NCBI RefSeq assembly: GCF_001750145.1
Contig: NZ_CP015732.1
Location: forward strand, 3,472,001-3,536,000
DNA length: 64,000 bases
Direction of reading: 5' to 3'
DNA from: Arthrobacter sp. U41
Lineage (GTDB): Bacteria; Actinomycetota; Actinomycetes; Actinomycetales; Micrococcaceae
Shown piece after piece: positions 46,729-55,458 of the stretch; positions within the stretch are counted from its first letter, which is position 1; each line of letters opens with the position of its first letter. A program made the position numbers and the translations under genes. The notes below the pieces were generated by a model that worked only from the letters and a program-made list of their open reading frames with translations, did no database searches and was not told the DNA's origin.

Positions 46729-48783
46729 GTGAAATCAGAACACTTGACGCTGATCTATTCCGTTTCCGCTCCTGCCATCCATCCGGACGGCGCGCGTGCT
46801 GTGGTGTCCGTGCTCCGGCCCGACTTCGACGCCGATGCCTACGTCGGCCAGCTCTGGGCGGTGCCGCTGGACGCGGGCCAGCCCCCGCGCCGCCTGACCC
46901 GCGGATTCCGCGACACGGCCCCGGATTTCTCCCCGGACGGGCAGGCGCTGGCGTTCCTGCGCGCCGCCGCCGGCGGCAAACCCCAGCTGCATATCGTGGA
47001 GGCCGGCGGCGGGGAGCCGCAGCCCGTCACCGGCGCGCCGCTGGGAGTGTCGGCGTTCGCGTGGTCGCCAGACTCGCGGCGCATCGTCTACAGTGCCCGC
47101 ACTCCGGAGGATGGCCGCTACGGCACCACCGAGGGGGTCTCCGCCGGATCCGAGGACGCGCGGCTGATCACCGACTACCAGTACCGGATGAACGGCATCG
47201 GGTACACCGCGGACAAACCGGTACAGCTCTTTCTCGTCGAGCTTCCCGAACTTGGAGCGGAACCCGGTGTGGCACCCCAGGGCAGGGCCCTGAAAACCCG
47301 CGAGGCAGCTGATGCCGCCAGCGGCACCTCCGGCGGCCTGCTGCCGGAGGTGCGGCAGCTGACCCGCGCGGCCACCGACCACACCGGGGCCAGCTTCGGC
47401 ACCGACGGCAACACCATCTACTTCACGGCCGCGCTGCATGAGGGCAGCGACGCCGATCTCGCCAGCGGCATCTACCGCATCACGGTTGGGGAAGGCTCCG
47501 GGGGAGAGGAGCCGGTACCCGTTGCCCCCGCCAACACCGGCCGTCAGAGCGTCCACGCTGTCCGCCAGTCGGGGGACGGGCAGTGGCTGTTCTTCCTCGC
47601 CCAGGACCTCGGCGGATCGGGACAGGATTTCGTGGCACGCAACACCGCGCTCTACGTGGTGCCGTCCGGCGGCGGCGACGCCACCCTGCTGAGCGACGCC
47701 GAGACGATGGACCTCGGCTGCAACGGCAGGATCGAACTGTCCGGGCCCGACTCGGCGCTGCTGCTGAACAATGCCCGGGGAACGGTCGAGCTGCTCGAGT
47801 TCACGGTCTCCGGGAACCACCGGCCGCTGGTCCACGGCCAGCGTGTGGTCACCGGCGCCGCGGCCCGCGGAGGGTCGCTGGTTCTCAGCTTCGCCGACGC
47901 GGCGACCGCGGGGGATGTGGCGGTGTCCGAGGGCGGGCAGCTGCGTGTCCTGACTGATTTCTCCGCGCCCCTGCGTTCGGGCGCCGGAATCATCGAACCG
48001 CTAGAGCTCACGGTCCCGTCCGCGGACGGCTACCCTGTCCACGGCTGGCTCGTGAAACCTCCAGGCCAGGGACCACACCCGGTCCTGCTGAACATCCACG
48101 GCGGTCCCTTTGCCCAGTTCACCGGCGCGCTTTTCGATGAGGCCCAGGTCTACGCCGCGGCAGGCTACGCGGTCCTGATGTGCAACCCGCGAGGTTCCGC
48201 CGGCTACGGCCAGGCCCACGGTCGGGCCATCAAGGAGAGGATGGGCACCCTGGACATGCAGGACGTCCTGGCCTTCCTCGACGGCGCGCTCGGCAAGTTC
48301 GCGGAGCTCGACGGCGGGGCGCTCGGCATCATGGGAGGCTCCTATGGCGGCTACCTGAGCGCCTGGACGATCAGCCACGACCACCGCTTCAAGGCCGCCA
48401 TCGTGGAACGCGGATTCCTCGATCCCGTGAGTTTTACCGGCTCCTCCGACATTGGCTGGTTTTTCGGCGGGGAGTACACCGGCCCTTCGGCCGATCAGAT
48501 GGCGGCGCAGAGCCCGATGGCCCGGGTGGAGCAGGTGCGCACGCCGGCCCTGGTCATCCACAGCGAGGAGGATCTCCGGTGCCCGGTGGAACAGGGCCAG
48601 CGGTATTTCACGGCGCTTAAACAGCTCGGGGTGGAGGCCGCGTTCCTGGTCTTCCCGGGAGAGAACCATGAGCTGTCCCGCTCCGGGACACCGCACCACC
48701 GCAAGCAGCGCTTCGACCAGATCCTGCGGTGGTGGGCCCGCTACCTTCCGACGACGGCGAACCCGGCCGCCGCCGGCGACTGA
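46729..48783 (+). CDS. S9-family prolyl oligopeptidase-type serine peptidase
   Basis: A peptidase of about 684 aa with a beta-propeller N-terminal half (WD-like repeats such as GFRDTAPDFSPDGQALAF) and a C-terminal alpha/beta hydrolase. The catalytic triad is visible as Ser in MGGSYGGYLSAW, Asp in IHSEEDLRCPVEQG and His in GENHELSRSG. No signal peptide. The GTG at 46729 lies 7 nt after TAGGCT (46716-46721) and is preferred to an in-frame ATG 45 nt upstream. Confidence 0.9.
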   Translation: MKSEHLTLIYSVSAPAIHPDGARAVVSVLRPDFDADAYVGQLWAVPLDAGQPPRRLTRGFRDTAPDFSPDGQALAFLRAAAGGKPQLHIVEAGGGEPQPVTGAPLGVSAFAWSPDSRRIVYSARTPEDGRYGTTEGVSAGSEDARLITDYQYRMNGIGYTADKPVQLFLVELPELGAEPGVAPQGRALKTREAADAASGTSGGLLPEVRQLTRAATDHTGASFGTDGNTIYFTAALHEGSDADLASGIYRITVGEGSGGEEPVPVAPANTGRQSVHAVRQSGDGQWLFFLAQDLGGSGQDFVARNTALYVVPSGGGDATLLSDAETMDLGCNGRIELSGPDSALLLNNARGTVELLEFTVSGNHRPLVHGQRVVTGAAARGGSLVLSFADAATAGDVAVSEGGQLRVLTDFSAPLRSGAGIIEPLELTVPSADGYPVHGWLVKPPGQGPHPVLLNIHGGPFAQFTGALFDEAQVYAAAGYAVLMCNPRGSAGYGQAHGRAIKERMGTLDMQDVLAFLDGALGKFAELDGGALGIMGGSYGGYLSAWTISHDHRFKAAIVERGFLDPVSFTGSSDIGWFFGGEYTGPSADQMAAQSPMARVEQVRTPALVIHSEEDLRCPVEQGQRYFTALKQLGVEAAFLVFPGENHELSRSGTPHHRKQRFDQILRWWARYLPTTANPAAAGD

Positions 48784-48878
48784 GGGAATCCGGCGACTGC
48801 GGTGTCCAGCAGCTCAGGGACTGCAGCACCGGAGGACTCCGCGGACGGACAGGTCCGGGTGGCGCAGGTGCCTCAGCC

Positions 48879-49541
48879 TCAGTCCCCTGCCAGGAACCCG
48901 AGTTCCCGCCGGGCGAGGCTGATATCCGGTTGTGACCACCGGGCGGCGTATTCGGCGTTGGTGGTGAGGGAACGCAGCTCGGCGCGGTCCAGATAGAGGA
49001 TGCCGTGCAGATGGTCGGTTTCGTGCTGGACGATCCGGGCCTGCCAGCCGCTGAACACCCGTTCCTGCCTGCTACCGTCCGGGAGCAGGAAGTCGAGCCG
49101 CACCGACCCGGGACGGGATACAGCGGCCTGCAGTCCGTTCACCGAGAGGCATCCTTCGTAGAACGCCGGGGTGTTTCCGGGCAGCGGCTGGTAGCTCGGG
49201 TTCAGCATGGCGAAGAACGGCAGCGGCTCACGTCCGCGGACGGCGGCTACCTCCGGATCTACCTCGAACTGGTCCTCGAGCACCGCGAGCTGCAGCGGAA
49301 TGCCCAGCTGCGGCGCCGCCAGGCCAACGCCCGGCGCCTTGTGCATAACACTGCGCATCAGGTCGATCAGCTGGCCGAGTTCGGCGTCGCCCAGCTGGCC
49401 GTTGAACGGCGCGGCGACCTGCCGCAGTACCGGATCTCCCGCCTGGACAATGGTGGGCAGCACCCCGGCGGCCAGTATTTGCTGGACGGTTTCATGGATG
49501 CGGGCGGGGCTGAAGTCAGTCGGCTTAGCGTCAGGGGACAT
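48879..49541 (-). CDS. def: Peptide deformylase
   Basis: A 220-aa metalloenzyme that removes the formyl group from nascent proteins. All three motifs are present: GVGLAAPQ (71-78), EGCLS with C131, and QHETDHLHG with H173, E174 and H177. The N-terminal 25 residues and an inserted loop make it longer than the E. coli enzyme, as in many actinobacteria. TAGTCT (49548-49553) ends 6 nt before the ATG. Confidence 0.95.
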   Translation of the reverse strand: MSPDAKPTDFSPARIHETVQQILAAGVLPTIVQAGDPVLRQVAAPFNGQLGDAELGQLIDLMRSVMHKAPGVGLAAPQLGIPLQLAVLEDQFEVDPEVAAVRGREPLPFFAMLNPSYQPLPGNTPAFYEGCLSVNGLQAAVSRPGSVRLDFLLPDGSRQERVFSGWQARIVQHETDHLHGILYLDRAELRSLTTNAEYAARWSQPDISLARRELGFLAGD

Positions 49542-49550
49542 GGCACCAGA

Positions 49551-50525
49551 CTACTGGCGTCCGCAAGCAGCGGTAATGAATTCGTGAATGCGTCCTCGCA
49601 GCGGCGCTCCGGCGTCAACTTTCAGGATGCCCTCCCGTCCGCCCGCGGACACTCTGAGCGGCAACAGCGTCCCCACTTTGTCGTCCGCCAGGGCGTGCGG
49701 ATCGCAGCGTGCGGGCCGGATCCCCAGCCGGAGTTGCTGGCTTGCACCGCCGGCGTTGACCGAGACCGAGCGCGGCCACGGGGCGGACGGGTCCTCTTCG
49801 AGCAGGATGGTCCGGTCGATCCGGTTGATTGTCAGGGATCCCGTTGAGCCCGGATTGACGGCGCCGGGGGTGCTTCGCGGCACGATGGTGAGTCTCATCA
49901 CCGCGCTCTGCCCGTCGGCAGACACTTCGAGTTCGGGTTCCAGCCGGATTCCGGCGACCGCGGCGGCCGCCTGGGCGAGGCACATCTCCGCGTTGTTCCG
50001 GGACAGTACCCCGTAGGGATCCGTGGCGCGCAACGTCGCGGCGGACTCGGGTCCCGGGCCAACAGCCAGGCGAAGGGCCAGCGCCGGCCCCTCGGCCACC
50101 GGTCCTGTCTGGAGTCCGCATTCCGCGGCGGGCAGTTGTGCCGGCAGGATCTTGGTCAGGCCCGGCGGCAGTACGATCCCGCCGGGCGTTCCCGGCCACT
50201 CGATAGTGCCGGCAAACAGCGGGCTGGCCACGCTGGCACCGTGGACGGTGACCGGGCCGGAAGTGGTGTTGGTCAGCTGGATGGCAATGATTTGCTGGCT
50301 GTAGTGGTCGCGGAGCTGGTTGATCTCGGCGGTGACGGGGCCGGCCGACGCCTCTGCCGTGGGCGTGGCCGGCGGGCTGCCCGCAGCGGACGTGCCCGTT
50401 TCGGACATGCCCGCCCCGCAGGAGGCCGTCAGGGCGAGGGCAGCCACGGCGGCCGCCATTACACCCGCCGAAGAGTGTCGAGTTCCGCCGTCCGGGCGCC
50501 GGAGCGGCCGGGGGAAGCAGCCCAT
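49551..50525 (-). CDS. Hypothetical lipoprotein
   Basis: A 324-aa exported protein with a long N-terminus and a lipobox (ALTASC at about 31-36), then a Thr/Ala/Pro-rich linker and a beta-rich domain of about 270 residues. No family recognised. TACACT (50532-50537, minus strand) ends 6 nt before the ATG, which supports the long start. It ends 9 nt before the def start on the same strand. Confidence 0.7.
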   Translation of the reverse strand: MGCFPRPLRRPDGGTRHSSAGVMAAAVAALALTASCGAGMSETGTSAAGSPPATPTAEASAGPVTAEINQLRDHYSQQIIAIQLTNTTSGPVTVHGASVASPLFAGTIEWPGTPGGIVLPPGLTKILPAQLPAAECGLQTGPVAEGPALALRLAVGPGPESAATLRATDPYGVLSRNNAEMCLAQAAAAVAGIRLEPELEVSADGQSAVMRLTIVPRSTPGAVNPGSTGSLTINRIDRTILLEEDPSAPWPRSVSVNAGGASQQLRLGIRPARCDPHALADDKVGTLLPLRVSAGGREGILKVDAGAPLRGRIHEFITAACGRQ

Positions 50526-50595
50526 GGGGCCAGTGTATTTCCCCGCGCCGGCCCGTGTAACCCGGTGGGCGGGCGCGTTCGGCTATTCTCGTTCC

Positions 50596-51000
50596 ATGAC
50601 TTCTCTGGCCCCCTTGGACTGCGTCCTCAGCCTGCTGCCCGCCATCGAGGCCGGCGGCGGAGCGGAGGACATTTCGCCCTACCTGGCCGAGGACTACACC
50701 CTGAGCGAGGCGCCCCATCTGCTGGCCCCGGCCGGAGCAACCCGGAACCGCGAGCAGGCCCTGGCGGGGGCAGCCGCCGCCCATGAGGTCGTCTCGGGGC
50801 AGCGCTTCGAGGTGCGGCGCACGACCTGTGAGGGCACCCGTGTGGTACTGGAAGCCGAGTGGACGGCCACGCTGCTGATGGATCTGCCGCACTGGGATAC
50901 CGGCGAGGTCATCCGCGCCAGGGTCGCGGCCGTCTTTGAGGTCCGGGACGGCAGGATTGTCAGCCAGGACAGCTACGACTGCTATTTCACACCCGACTGA
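50596..51000 (+). CDS. NTF2/SnoaL-like protein
   Basis: A 134-aa protein resembling the SnoaL-like fold: a helical start, YLAEDYTLSEAPHLLAPAG, and strands RFEVRRTTCEGTRVVLEAEWTATLL and ARVAAVFEVRDGRIVSQDSYDCYF. It binds or converts a small ligand. TATTCT (50584-50589) ends 6 nt before the ATG. It is divergent from the lipoprotein, and both promoters lie within 70 bp. Confidence 0.8.
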   Translation: MTSLAPLDCVLSLLPAIEAGGGAEDISPYLAEDYTLSEAPHLLAPAGATRNREQALAGAAAAHEVVSGQRFEVRRTTCEGTRVVLEAEWTATLLMDLPHWDTGEVIRARVAAVFEVRDGRIVSQDSYDCYFTPD

Positions 51001-51039
51001 ATCACCCTGCGCCTGCGGCCCGGCGTTCGGGCCGGGCGT

Positions 51040-52173
51040 TCACTGCATGGTGAAACGGCGGGCCACGAATCCGTTGACGGCTGGCATGGCGGCCGCCGCC
51101 GCGATGGCGCGGTTCCGCACTGTCCACGGTCCTGCCGGCAGGGGCCGCCCCAGCGCCATGTTTATTTCGGACTGGCGGGCCGCCCGGGCTGCTGCCGCCG
51201 TGCGGGTGAGCTCGAAGTTGCGGAGTTCCACCCCCACGTCCGCGCCCCGCAGCGACGCGAGAATCACCGGGGCGAGGGCGGCGGCGTCGAGCCAGCCCAG
51301 GTTCATGCCCTGGCCTCCGATCGGGCTGATCTCGTGGGCGGCGTCGCCGATCAGCACCGTCCTGCCGGCCACCATCCGGCGCACCAGCCGTGAGCGTACG
51401 CCAAAGCGGCTCAGCATGCTGTTGCTTGCGGCATCGACGTCGATCCCGGTGCGTTCCCCGATCCGTTGCACGAGCCAGCGGGCGTCCCCGCCGCTGCCGG
51501 TTTCCGCAAGGCGCACCACCCAGCGGCGCTGCTTCCCTGGCAGCGGAAAGGACTCCACGATTCCCCCGGCTTCCAGGAACAGGGCCGCGTCCGGACCGAA
51601 TCCGGTGCTGTCGGCGAAGTCGCCCATAAGGTAGCTGTCCGGGTAGTCCTTCGCCCGGACAGCGGTGCCCAGCAGGGAGCGGACGGTGGAACGGACGCCG
51701 TCGGCTGCAACCACAAGGGCCGCCGTGTGGCGGACCGTCCGGCCGGCCGAGTGCGCTTCCGCGGTGACGTGGCCGGCGTCGGACTGCAGCCGGGTGACCC
51801 GGACACCGCGGTGCAGGGCCACGGGGTCGAGTTGCCGGACGTGTTCCTCCAGCACCGCCTCCGTCCGGGACTGCGGCAAGGCGAGGACGAACGGGAAACG
51901 GTCGGAGACGCCGGCGAAGGACATCTCGGCGAGCCGGGTGCCACCGCCGAGGGCGATGCCGCGCCGGATCGGGATCCCTTCGGCCACAAGGTCCGGTGCC
52001 ACGCCGATTGACTGGAGTGCCTCCAGTGACGGCGGATGGATGCCGATCGCCCGGGAGCGCGGCTCGGCGCCGGTCCGCTGCTCCAGGACCCGCACGCTCA
52101 CGCCGTGTTGCAGCAGCAGGGCGGCCATGAACAATCCCACCGGCCCGCCGCCGATCACCAGCACGTCAAGCAT
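51040..52173 (-). CDS. FAD-dependent aromatic monooxygenase
   Basis: A 377-aa class A flavin hydroxylase: VLVIGGGPVGLFMAALLLQ at the N-terminus (dinucleotide binding), the DG-type motif AADGVRSTVRSLLG, and the GD motif LIGDAAHEISPIGGQGMN. It overlaps the methyltransferase gene by 8 nt. In a type III PKS cluster it probably hydroxylates the resorcinol or pyrone ring, like SrsC of Streptomyces griseus. Confidence 0.88.
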   Translation of the reverse strand: MLDVLVIGGGPVGLFMAALLLQHGVSVRVLEQRTGAEPRSRAIGIHPPSLEALQSIGVAPDLVAEGIPIRRGIALGGGTRLAEMSFAGVSDRFPFVLALPQSRTEAVLEEHVRQLDPVALHRGVRVTRLQSDAGHVTAEAHSAGRTVRHTAALVVAADGVRSTVRSLLGTAVRAKDYPDSYLMGDFADSTGFGPDAALFLEAGGIVESFPLPGKQRRWVVRLAETGSGGDARWLVQRIGERTGIDVDAASNSMLSRFGVRSRLVRRMVAGRTVLIGDAAHEISPIGGQGMNLGWLDAAALAPVILASLRGADVGVELRNFELTRTAAAARAARQSEINMALGRPLPAGPWTVRNRAIAAAAAMPAVNGFVARRFTMQ

Positions 52174-52867
52174 GGGCCCGGCCCTTGTCCAGGATCAGCA
52201 GGTTACGGAAAGGGGCGTGGCGGAGGACGGCCCAGCCCGGGGGAGCGGCCGCCCGGAGTTCGGCCGTGGTGTAGCTGCGGCGGATCGAGGTCAGGCCGTC
52301 CTGGCGGATGTAGGAGCCGGTGAAAGGCCAGGAGGAGGCGAAGAAGAGGCGGTAGGCGGCCGGGCTGCGCCGGAGGTCGTTGTGGATGACCAGGCCGCGG
52401 CAGAGTCCGGCGGACTCGGTCAGGAACGCCGGAAGGTCGTCCTCCGCCAGATGGTGCAGCACATGGTTGGAGACCACCAGGTCGAAGCTCAGCCCTTCGC
52501 TGGCCAGTTCCGCTGCCGTGGCCTGACGGAACGTCACGCCGGTGGCCGCGTGCCGTTCCGCGGCGAAGCGGCTGGCGCGGGGATCCGGATCGATGGCTGT
52601 GATCCCGAGGCGCAGTCCGTCCAAGGCGGCCCAGCGGGCGAGCATCACCGGCACGTCGCCGCCGCCGCAGCCGATGTCCAGCAGGGTGGCCGGGGTGCGC
52701 TGGCTGAGTCGAGGCCTGAGCTGGCGCAGGTAGATGCCCCGCCAGCCGGCGACGGCCCGGTTGACCAGGGCAAATTGGGCGTAGGTACGGTCCAGCCGCA
52801 CCGGATCGCAGCCGGGAAGGTCCATTTCCTCGACGGCATGAGCCGCGCGATCCCGCAGTAGTTGCAC
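52166..52867 (-). CDS. SAM-dependent methyltransferase of the PKS cluster
   Basis: A 233-aa class I methyltransferase with motif I LLDIGCGGGDVPVMLARWA at about 60-78 and motif II GLRLGITAIDPDPRAS. It starts 10 nt after the PKS stop and overlaps the monooxygenase start. It probably methylates the polyketide product. It is not the membrane ICMT-type methyltransferase (SrsB) that accompanies srsA in Streptomyces. Confidence 0.87.
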   Translation of the reverse strand: MQLLRDRAAHAVEEMDLPGCDPVRLDRTYAQFALVNRAVAGWRGIYLRQLRPRLSQRTPATLLDIGCGGGDVPVMLARWAALDGLRLGITAIDPDPRASRFAAERHAATGVTFRQATAAELASEGLSFDLVVSNHVLHHLAEDDLPAFLTESAGLCRGLVIHNDLRRSPAAYRLFFASSWPFTGSYIRQDGLTSIRRSYTTAELRAAAPPGWAVLRHAPFRNLLILDKGRAHA

Positions 52868-52877
52868 GCTCGGGTTC

Positions 52878-54086
52878 TCAGGCCAGGGCCGATTCGGGCC
52901 GGGTTGCGGCGTCCCCCGACGATGCCGTTTGCCCGCCGCTGCGGGGGCTGCTGATCTTGGTGAAAAGCGCCGTCTCCACGGTCAGTCCGGGCCCGAATGC
53001 CATGGAGCAGATCCGTTCGCCGCCGTCGGCGTCCACTGCCGCCGGCGGCAGGTCAAGGATGTGGCGGAGCACGAACAGCACGGTGGCGCTGCTCATGTTC
53101 CCGTAGTTGCGCAGGGTCTCCCGGGCCGGGACCAGCTGCTCGTCGCTGAGCTCCAGCCGGGACTGGACCTTGTCCAGGATGCTGCGGCCGCCCGGGTGGA
53201 TGGCCCAGTGCCGGATATCGCGGTAGGGGAGTCCCTGCAGGGAAGATTCCCGGGAGAGGAGCGGCTCCAGGGCTCCGATGATGTGGTCATCGATAATGTG
53301 CGGGACGTAGTTGCCCAGGACCATCTCAAAGCCCTCGTCGCCGATGTTCCACGCCATCGATTCCTCGCCGACCGGGGTCAGGACCGTCTCGAAATGGTCC
53401 AGCTGCAGCAGTGCGGGTTCGTCCGGGACCTCCCGGGCGGTGACGATTGCCGCTGCCGCGCCGTCGGCAAACAGGGCCGACCCCATGATGGTGTCCGGAT
53501 CGTTGGAGGTCCGGACGTGCAGCGAGCAGAGCTCGGCGCAGACCACGAGGACGACGGCGTTCGGGTCCGCCTCGCAGAAGGACTTGGCGGCCCGCAGCGC
53601 CGGGAACGCCGCGTAACAGCCCATAAATCCAAGGTGGTAGCGCTGGACGGCTGGGTTCAGGCCGAGGGCCCGGACGATTTTGTAGTCCGGGCCGGGGTTG
53701 AAAAAACCGGTGCAGGACACCGTGACGAGATGAGTTATGTCAGGTGAAGTGATTCCGCGGCAAGCGTCGAGGGCCTTTTGTGCCGCCTCGATGAACAGTT
53801 TGGTGGCCTCGGTGGCGAAGATGTCGTTGCGCACCTTTGTGCTGGGGCTGAGCAGCAGGCCGGTGCCGGCGTCGAAAAACCGCGGATTCTCCGCCCGGTG
53901 GTCCCTGGTCATTTCGTCCACAGCCGTGTAGCGGGTGTCGATGGCGGCGGAATCGAAGCAGGTGCTGACCAGCCGGGTGCCCAGCCGGGTGAGACCCGGC
54001 TGGGCCGCGAATACGTCCCGGGCCTCCGTCTGGATCAACACGGTTGGCGGGACAGCAGTTTCGAGGGACCTCAGGTAGACCGTCAT
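52878..54086 (-). CDS. Type III polyketide synthase
   Basis: A 402-aa chalcone-synthase-like homodimeric ketosynthase. The catalytic triad is C157 (GFMGCYAAFPALRAA), H297 (HWAIHPGGRSIL) and N330 (NYGNMSSATVLF). It extends an acyl starter with malonyl-CoA and cyclises the chain to alkylpyrones or alkylresorcinols. The genes after it, a methyltransferase and a flavin hydroxylase, resemble srsABC of S. griseus, which makes phenolic lipids. The 157 bp upstream, to the tandem-SRPBCC gene, has no clear second gene. Confidence 0.94.
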   Translation of the reverse strand: MTVYLRSLETAVPPTVLIQTEARDVFAAQPGLTRLGTRLVSTCFDSAAIDTRYTAVDEMTRDHRAENPRFFDAGTGLLLSPSTKVRNDIFATEATKLFIEAAQKALDACRGITSPDITHLVTVSCTGFFNPGPDYKIVRALGLNPAVQRYHLGFMGCYAAFPALRAAKSFCEADPNAVVLVVCAELCSLHVRTSNDPDTIMGSALFADGAAAAIVTAREVPDEPALLQLDHFETVLTPVGEESMAWNIGDEGFEMVLGNYVPHIIDDHIIGALEPLLSRESSLQGLPYRDIRHWAIHPGGRSILDKVQSRLELSDEQLVPARETLRNYGNMSSATVLFVLRHILDLPPAAVDADGGERICSMAFGPGLTVETALFTKISSPRSGGQTASSGDAATRPESALA

Positions 54087-54242
54087 GGTTCATTCTCAGT
54101 GAGGGTGGAGCAGAAGACAATGGACCCGGCCGCAGACGCGGGCCCGAAGCTGGTTGGATGGAGCCAGATGACTCCGACGGAGAGCGCGACCGTGGCCCCG
54201 CCCTGGAGATGGAGACCATGAGCAGGGCGGGCCGCAGTGGTG

Positions 54243-55151
54243 CTAGGACTGGTTGCCGCCTGATTCTGCAGTGGCCTTGATGCCTGCAAGGAGTTCGGCC
54301 TGGCCGCGCTCGGAGATCTTGATGACGAGCGAATCGACCGCGGCCTCCGCCCAGTTGGCCGGGACGACGTCGGATCGCATCCTGAGCCGGGTCCCGCCGT
54401 CGTTCGGCTCCAGTGTCACGTTGAAGACGGGACCCAGTGCCGCCTTTGACGTGAAGTGTTCATTCGGAACGAACTCGGTGTACTCGTGGGTCGTCTTGAG
54501 CGGGATGCCAAGGACCTTCCACGCGGCCTCGAATGTTGTCCCGACGCCCTGGGGCGTGGTCCTGAGATTGGTGACCTGGACGTCCGGCCCCAGCCATACG
54601 GACGGATCTTTCACAAGATCAAACACGCGCTGCACCGGGGCGGCGATGGTGATTTCGTCGGACCATGTCAGCGTATGGGGGAGCTTCGCCTTCTTCTCGG
54701 TTTCGGTGACCGTCTTCTCGCCGCTCTCCACCATGCTCTTGATGTTGGCCACCAGGGCCTCGATGTCGTCCTCGGCCCACCGGGCGAAGATCGCCTGGAC
54801 CGGCACCCGGACGAACGGCGCCTGGATGTCGAAGCTCTGTTCGACGTTCAACTCTGTGCCGACGTCGACCGGTTCGAGGGAGAACGTGAGCACCGGACCC
54901 ACCGAGGCCTTGGACACGATGCGCTTTCCGGGAATCACCTCTCGGTACTCGTGGGTCACGGACATGTTGATGCCGAGCATCTTGGCCGACCAGCGGGCGG
55001 AGGTGCCGACTCCGTCTGGCTTGATGTTGACCCCGGTGACCTCGCTGTCACCGGGGAACGCGGACATCCAGTGTGTCGGATCACTTAGGAAGGAGAACAC
55101 TTTCTCCACCGGCGCATGGATCGTAATGCTCTGAACCAGGTTCTTAGTCAT
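54243..55151 (-). CDS. Tandem SRPBCC (START-like) domain protein
   Basis: A 302-aa protein made of two START/Bet v1-like domains of about 145 residues, each beginning with a related strand (SITIHAPVEKVFSFLSDPTHW; EITIAAPVQRVFDLVKDPSVW) and ending in a long helix. The ATG at 55151 has GAGGAG 9 nt upstream. It lies directly upstream of the type III PKS on the same strand. Related folds cyclise polyketides, so a supporting role is possible, but many SRPBCC proteins only bind lipids. Confidence 0.82.
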   Translation of the reverse strand: MTKNLVQSITIHAPVEKVFSFLSDPTHWMSAFPGDSEVTGVNIKPDGVGTSARWSAKMLGINMSVTHEYREVIPGKRIVSKASVGPVLTFSLEPVDVGTELNVEQSFDIQAPFVRVPVQAIFARWAEDDIEALVANIKSMVESGEKTVTETEKKAKLPHTLTWSDEITIAAPVQRVFDLVKDPSVWLGPDVQVTNLRTTPQGVGTTFEAAWKVLGIPLKTTHEYTEFVPNEHFTSKAALGPVFNVTLEPNDGGTRLRMRSDVVPANWAEAAVDSLVIKISERGQAELLAGIKATAESGGNQS

Positions 55152-55366
55152 CGTTAAATCTCCTCTCGGACAGAAACGGCATCCGGACACGTGCCGGTTC
55201 CAGTGCAGTCCAAAGCCGCGTGCTCACCCAGAGGAAAAGGTCCCTGCATCCTGGATTGCTGGGCATCGCATCCGCTGCAACCTCGGTTGCTCAAACGCCG
55301 ATAATCAACATTATGTCAACTCATGGCGATTTGACGATCTGGTCAGGGGCGTCATGCATGTCCGGT
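55152..55366. other. Intergenic left flank of the transposon
   Basis: About 215 bp with a visibly lower GC content than neighbouring genes and no supportable gene. It holds the promoter region of the tandem-SRPBCC gene and the sequence into which the transposon inserted. Confidence 0.5.
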
Positions 55367-55371
55367 CTCAG
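55367..55371. repeat. Target-site duplication, left copy
   Basis: CTCAG immediately outside the left terminal repeat; identical to 60370-60374. A 5-bp duplication is the hallmark of Tn7-family insertion. Confidence 0.88.
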
Positions 55372-55396
55372 TGTCCTTTCTCAATTTAGTTGGCCA
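55372..55396 (+). repeat. Left terminal inverted repeat (25 bp)
   Basis: Begins TGTCCTTTCTC and ends GGCCA; the exact reverse complement of 60345-60369. The outermost TnsB-type 17-bp repeat (55380-55396) forms its inner part. Confidence 0.92.
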
Positions 55397-55456
55397 TTTT
55401 CGCAACTTACCTGGCCACCTACGGATTTCTGGGGTTTGTCTCAGTTAATCTGGCCA
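55380..55456 (+). repeat. Three left-end TnsB-type repeats
   Basis: Three 17-bp copies of a CTCA(A/G)TTTAxTTGGCCA-like motif at 55380-55396, 55401-55417 (diverged, CGCAACTTACCTGGCCA) and 55440-55456 (CTCAGTTAATCTGGCCA), all in the same orientation. Repeats of this kind bind TnsB in Tn7-like ends. The innermost copy stops 2 bp before the tnsA ATG. Confidence 0.85.
55446..55451 (+). promoter_or_regulatory. -10-like box of tnsA inside a TnsB repeat
   Basis: TAATCT lies 7 nt before the tnsA ATG (55459), the same spacing as other leaderless genes in this window. It is part of the innermost left-end repeat, so TnsB binding there would block transcription. Confidence 0.5.
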
Positions 55457-55458
55457 CC

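Noticed and set aside
54083..54289. A small hydrophobic protein between the SRPBCC gene and the PKS
   Set aside because: It overlaps the end of the SRPBCC gene, has no convincing start signal and resembles no family; probably chance.
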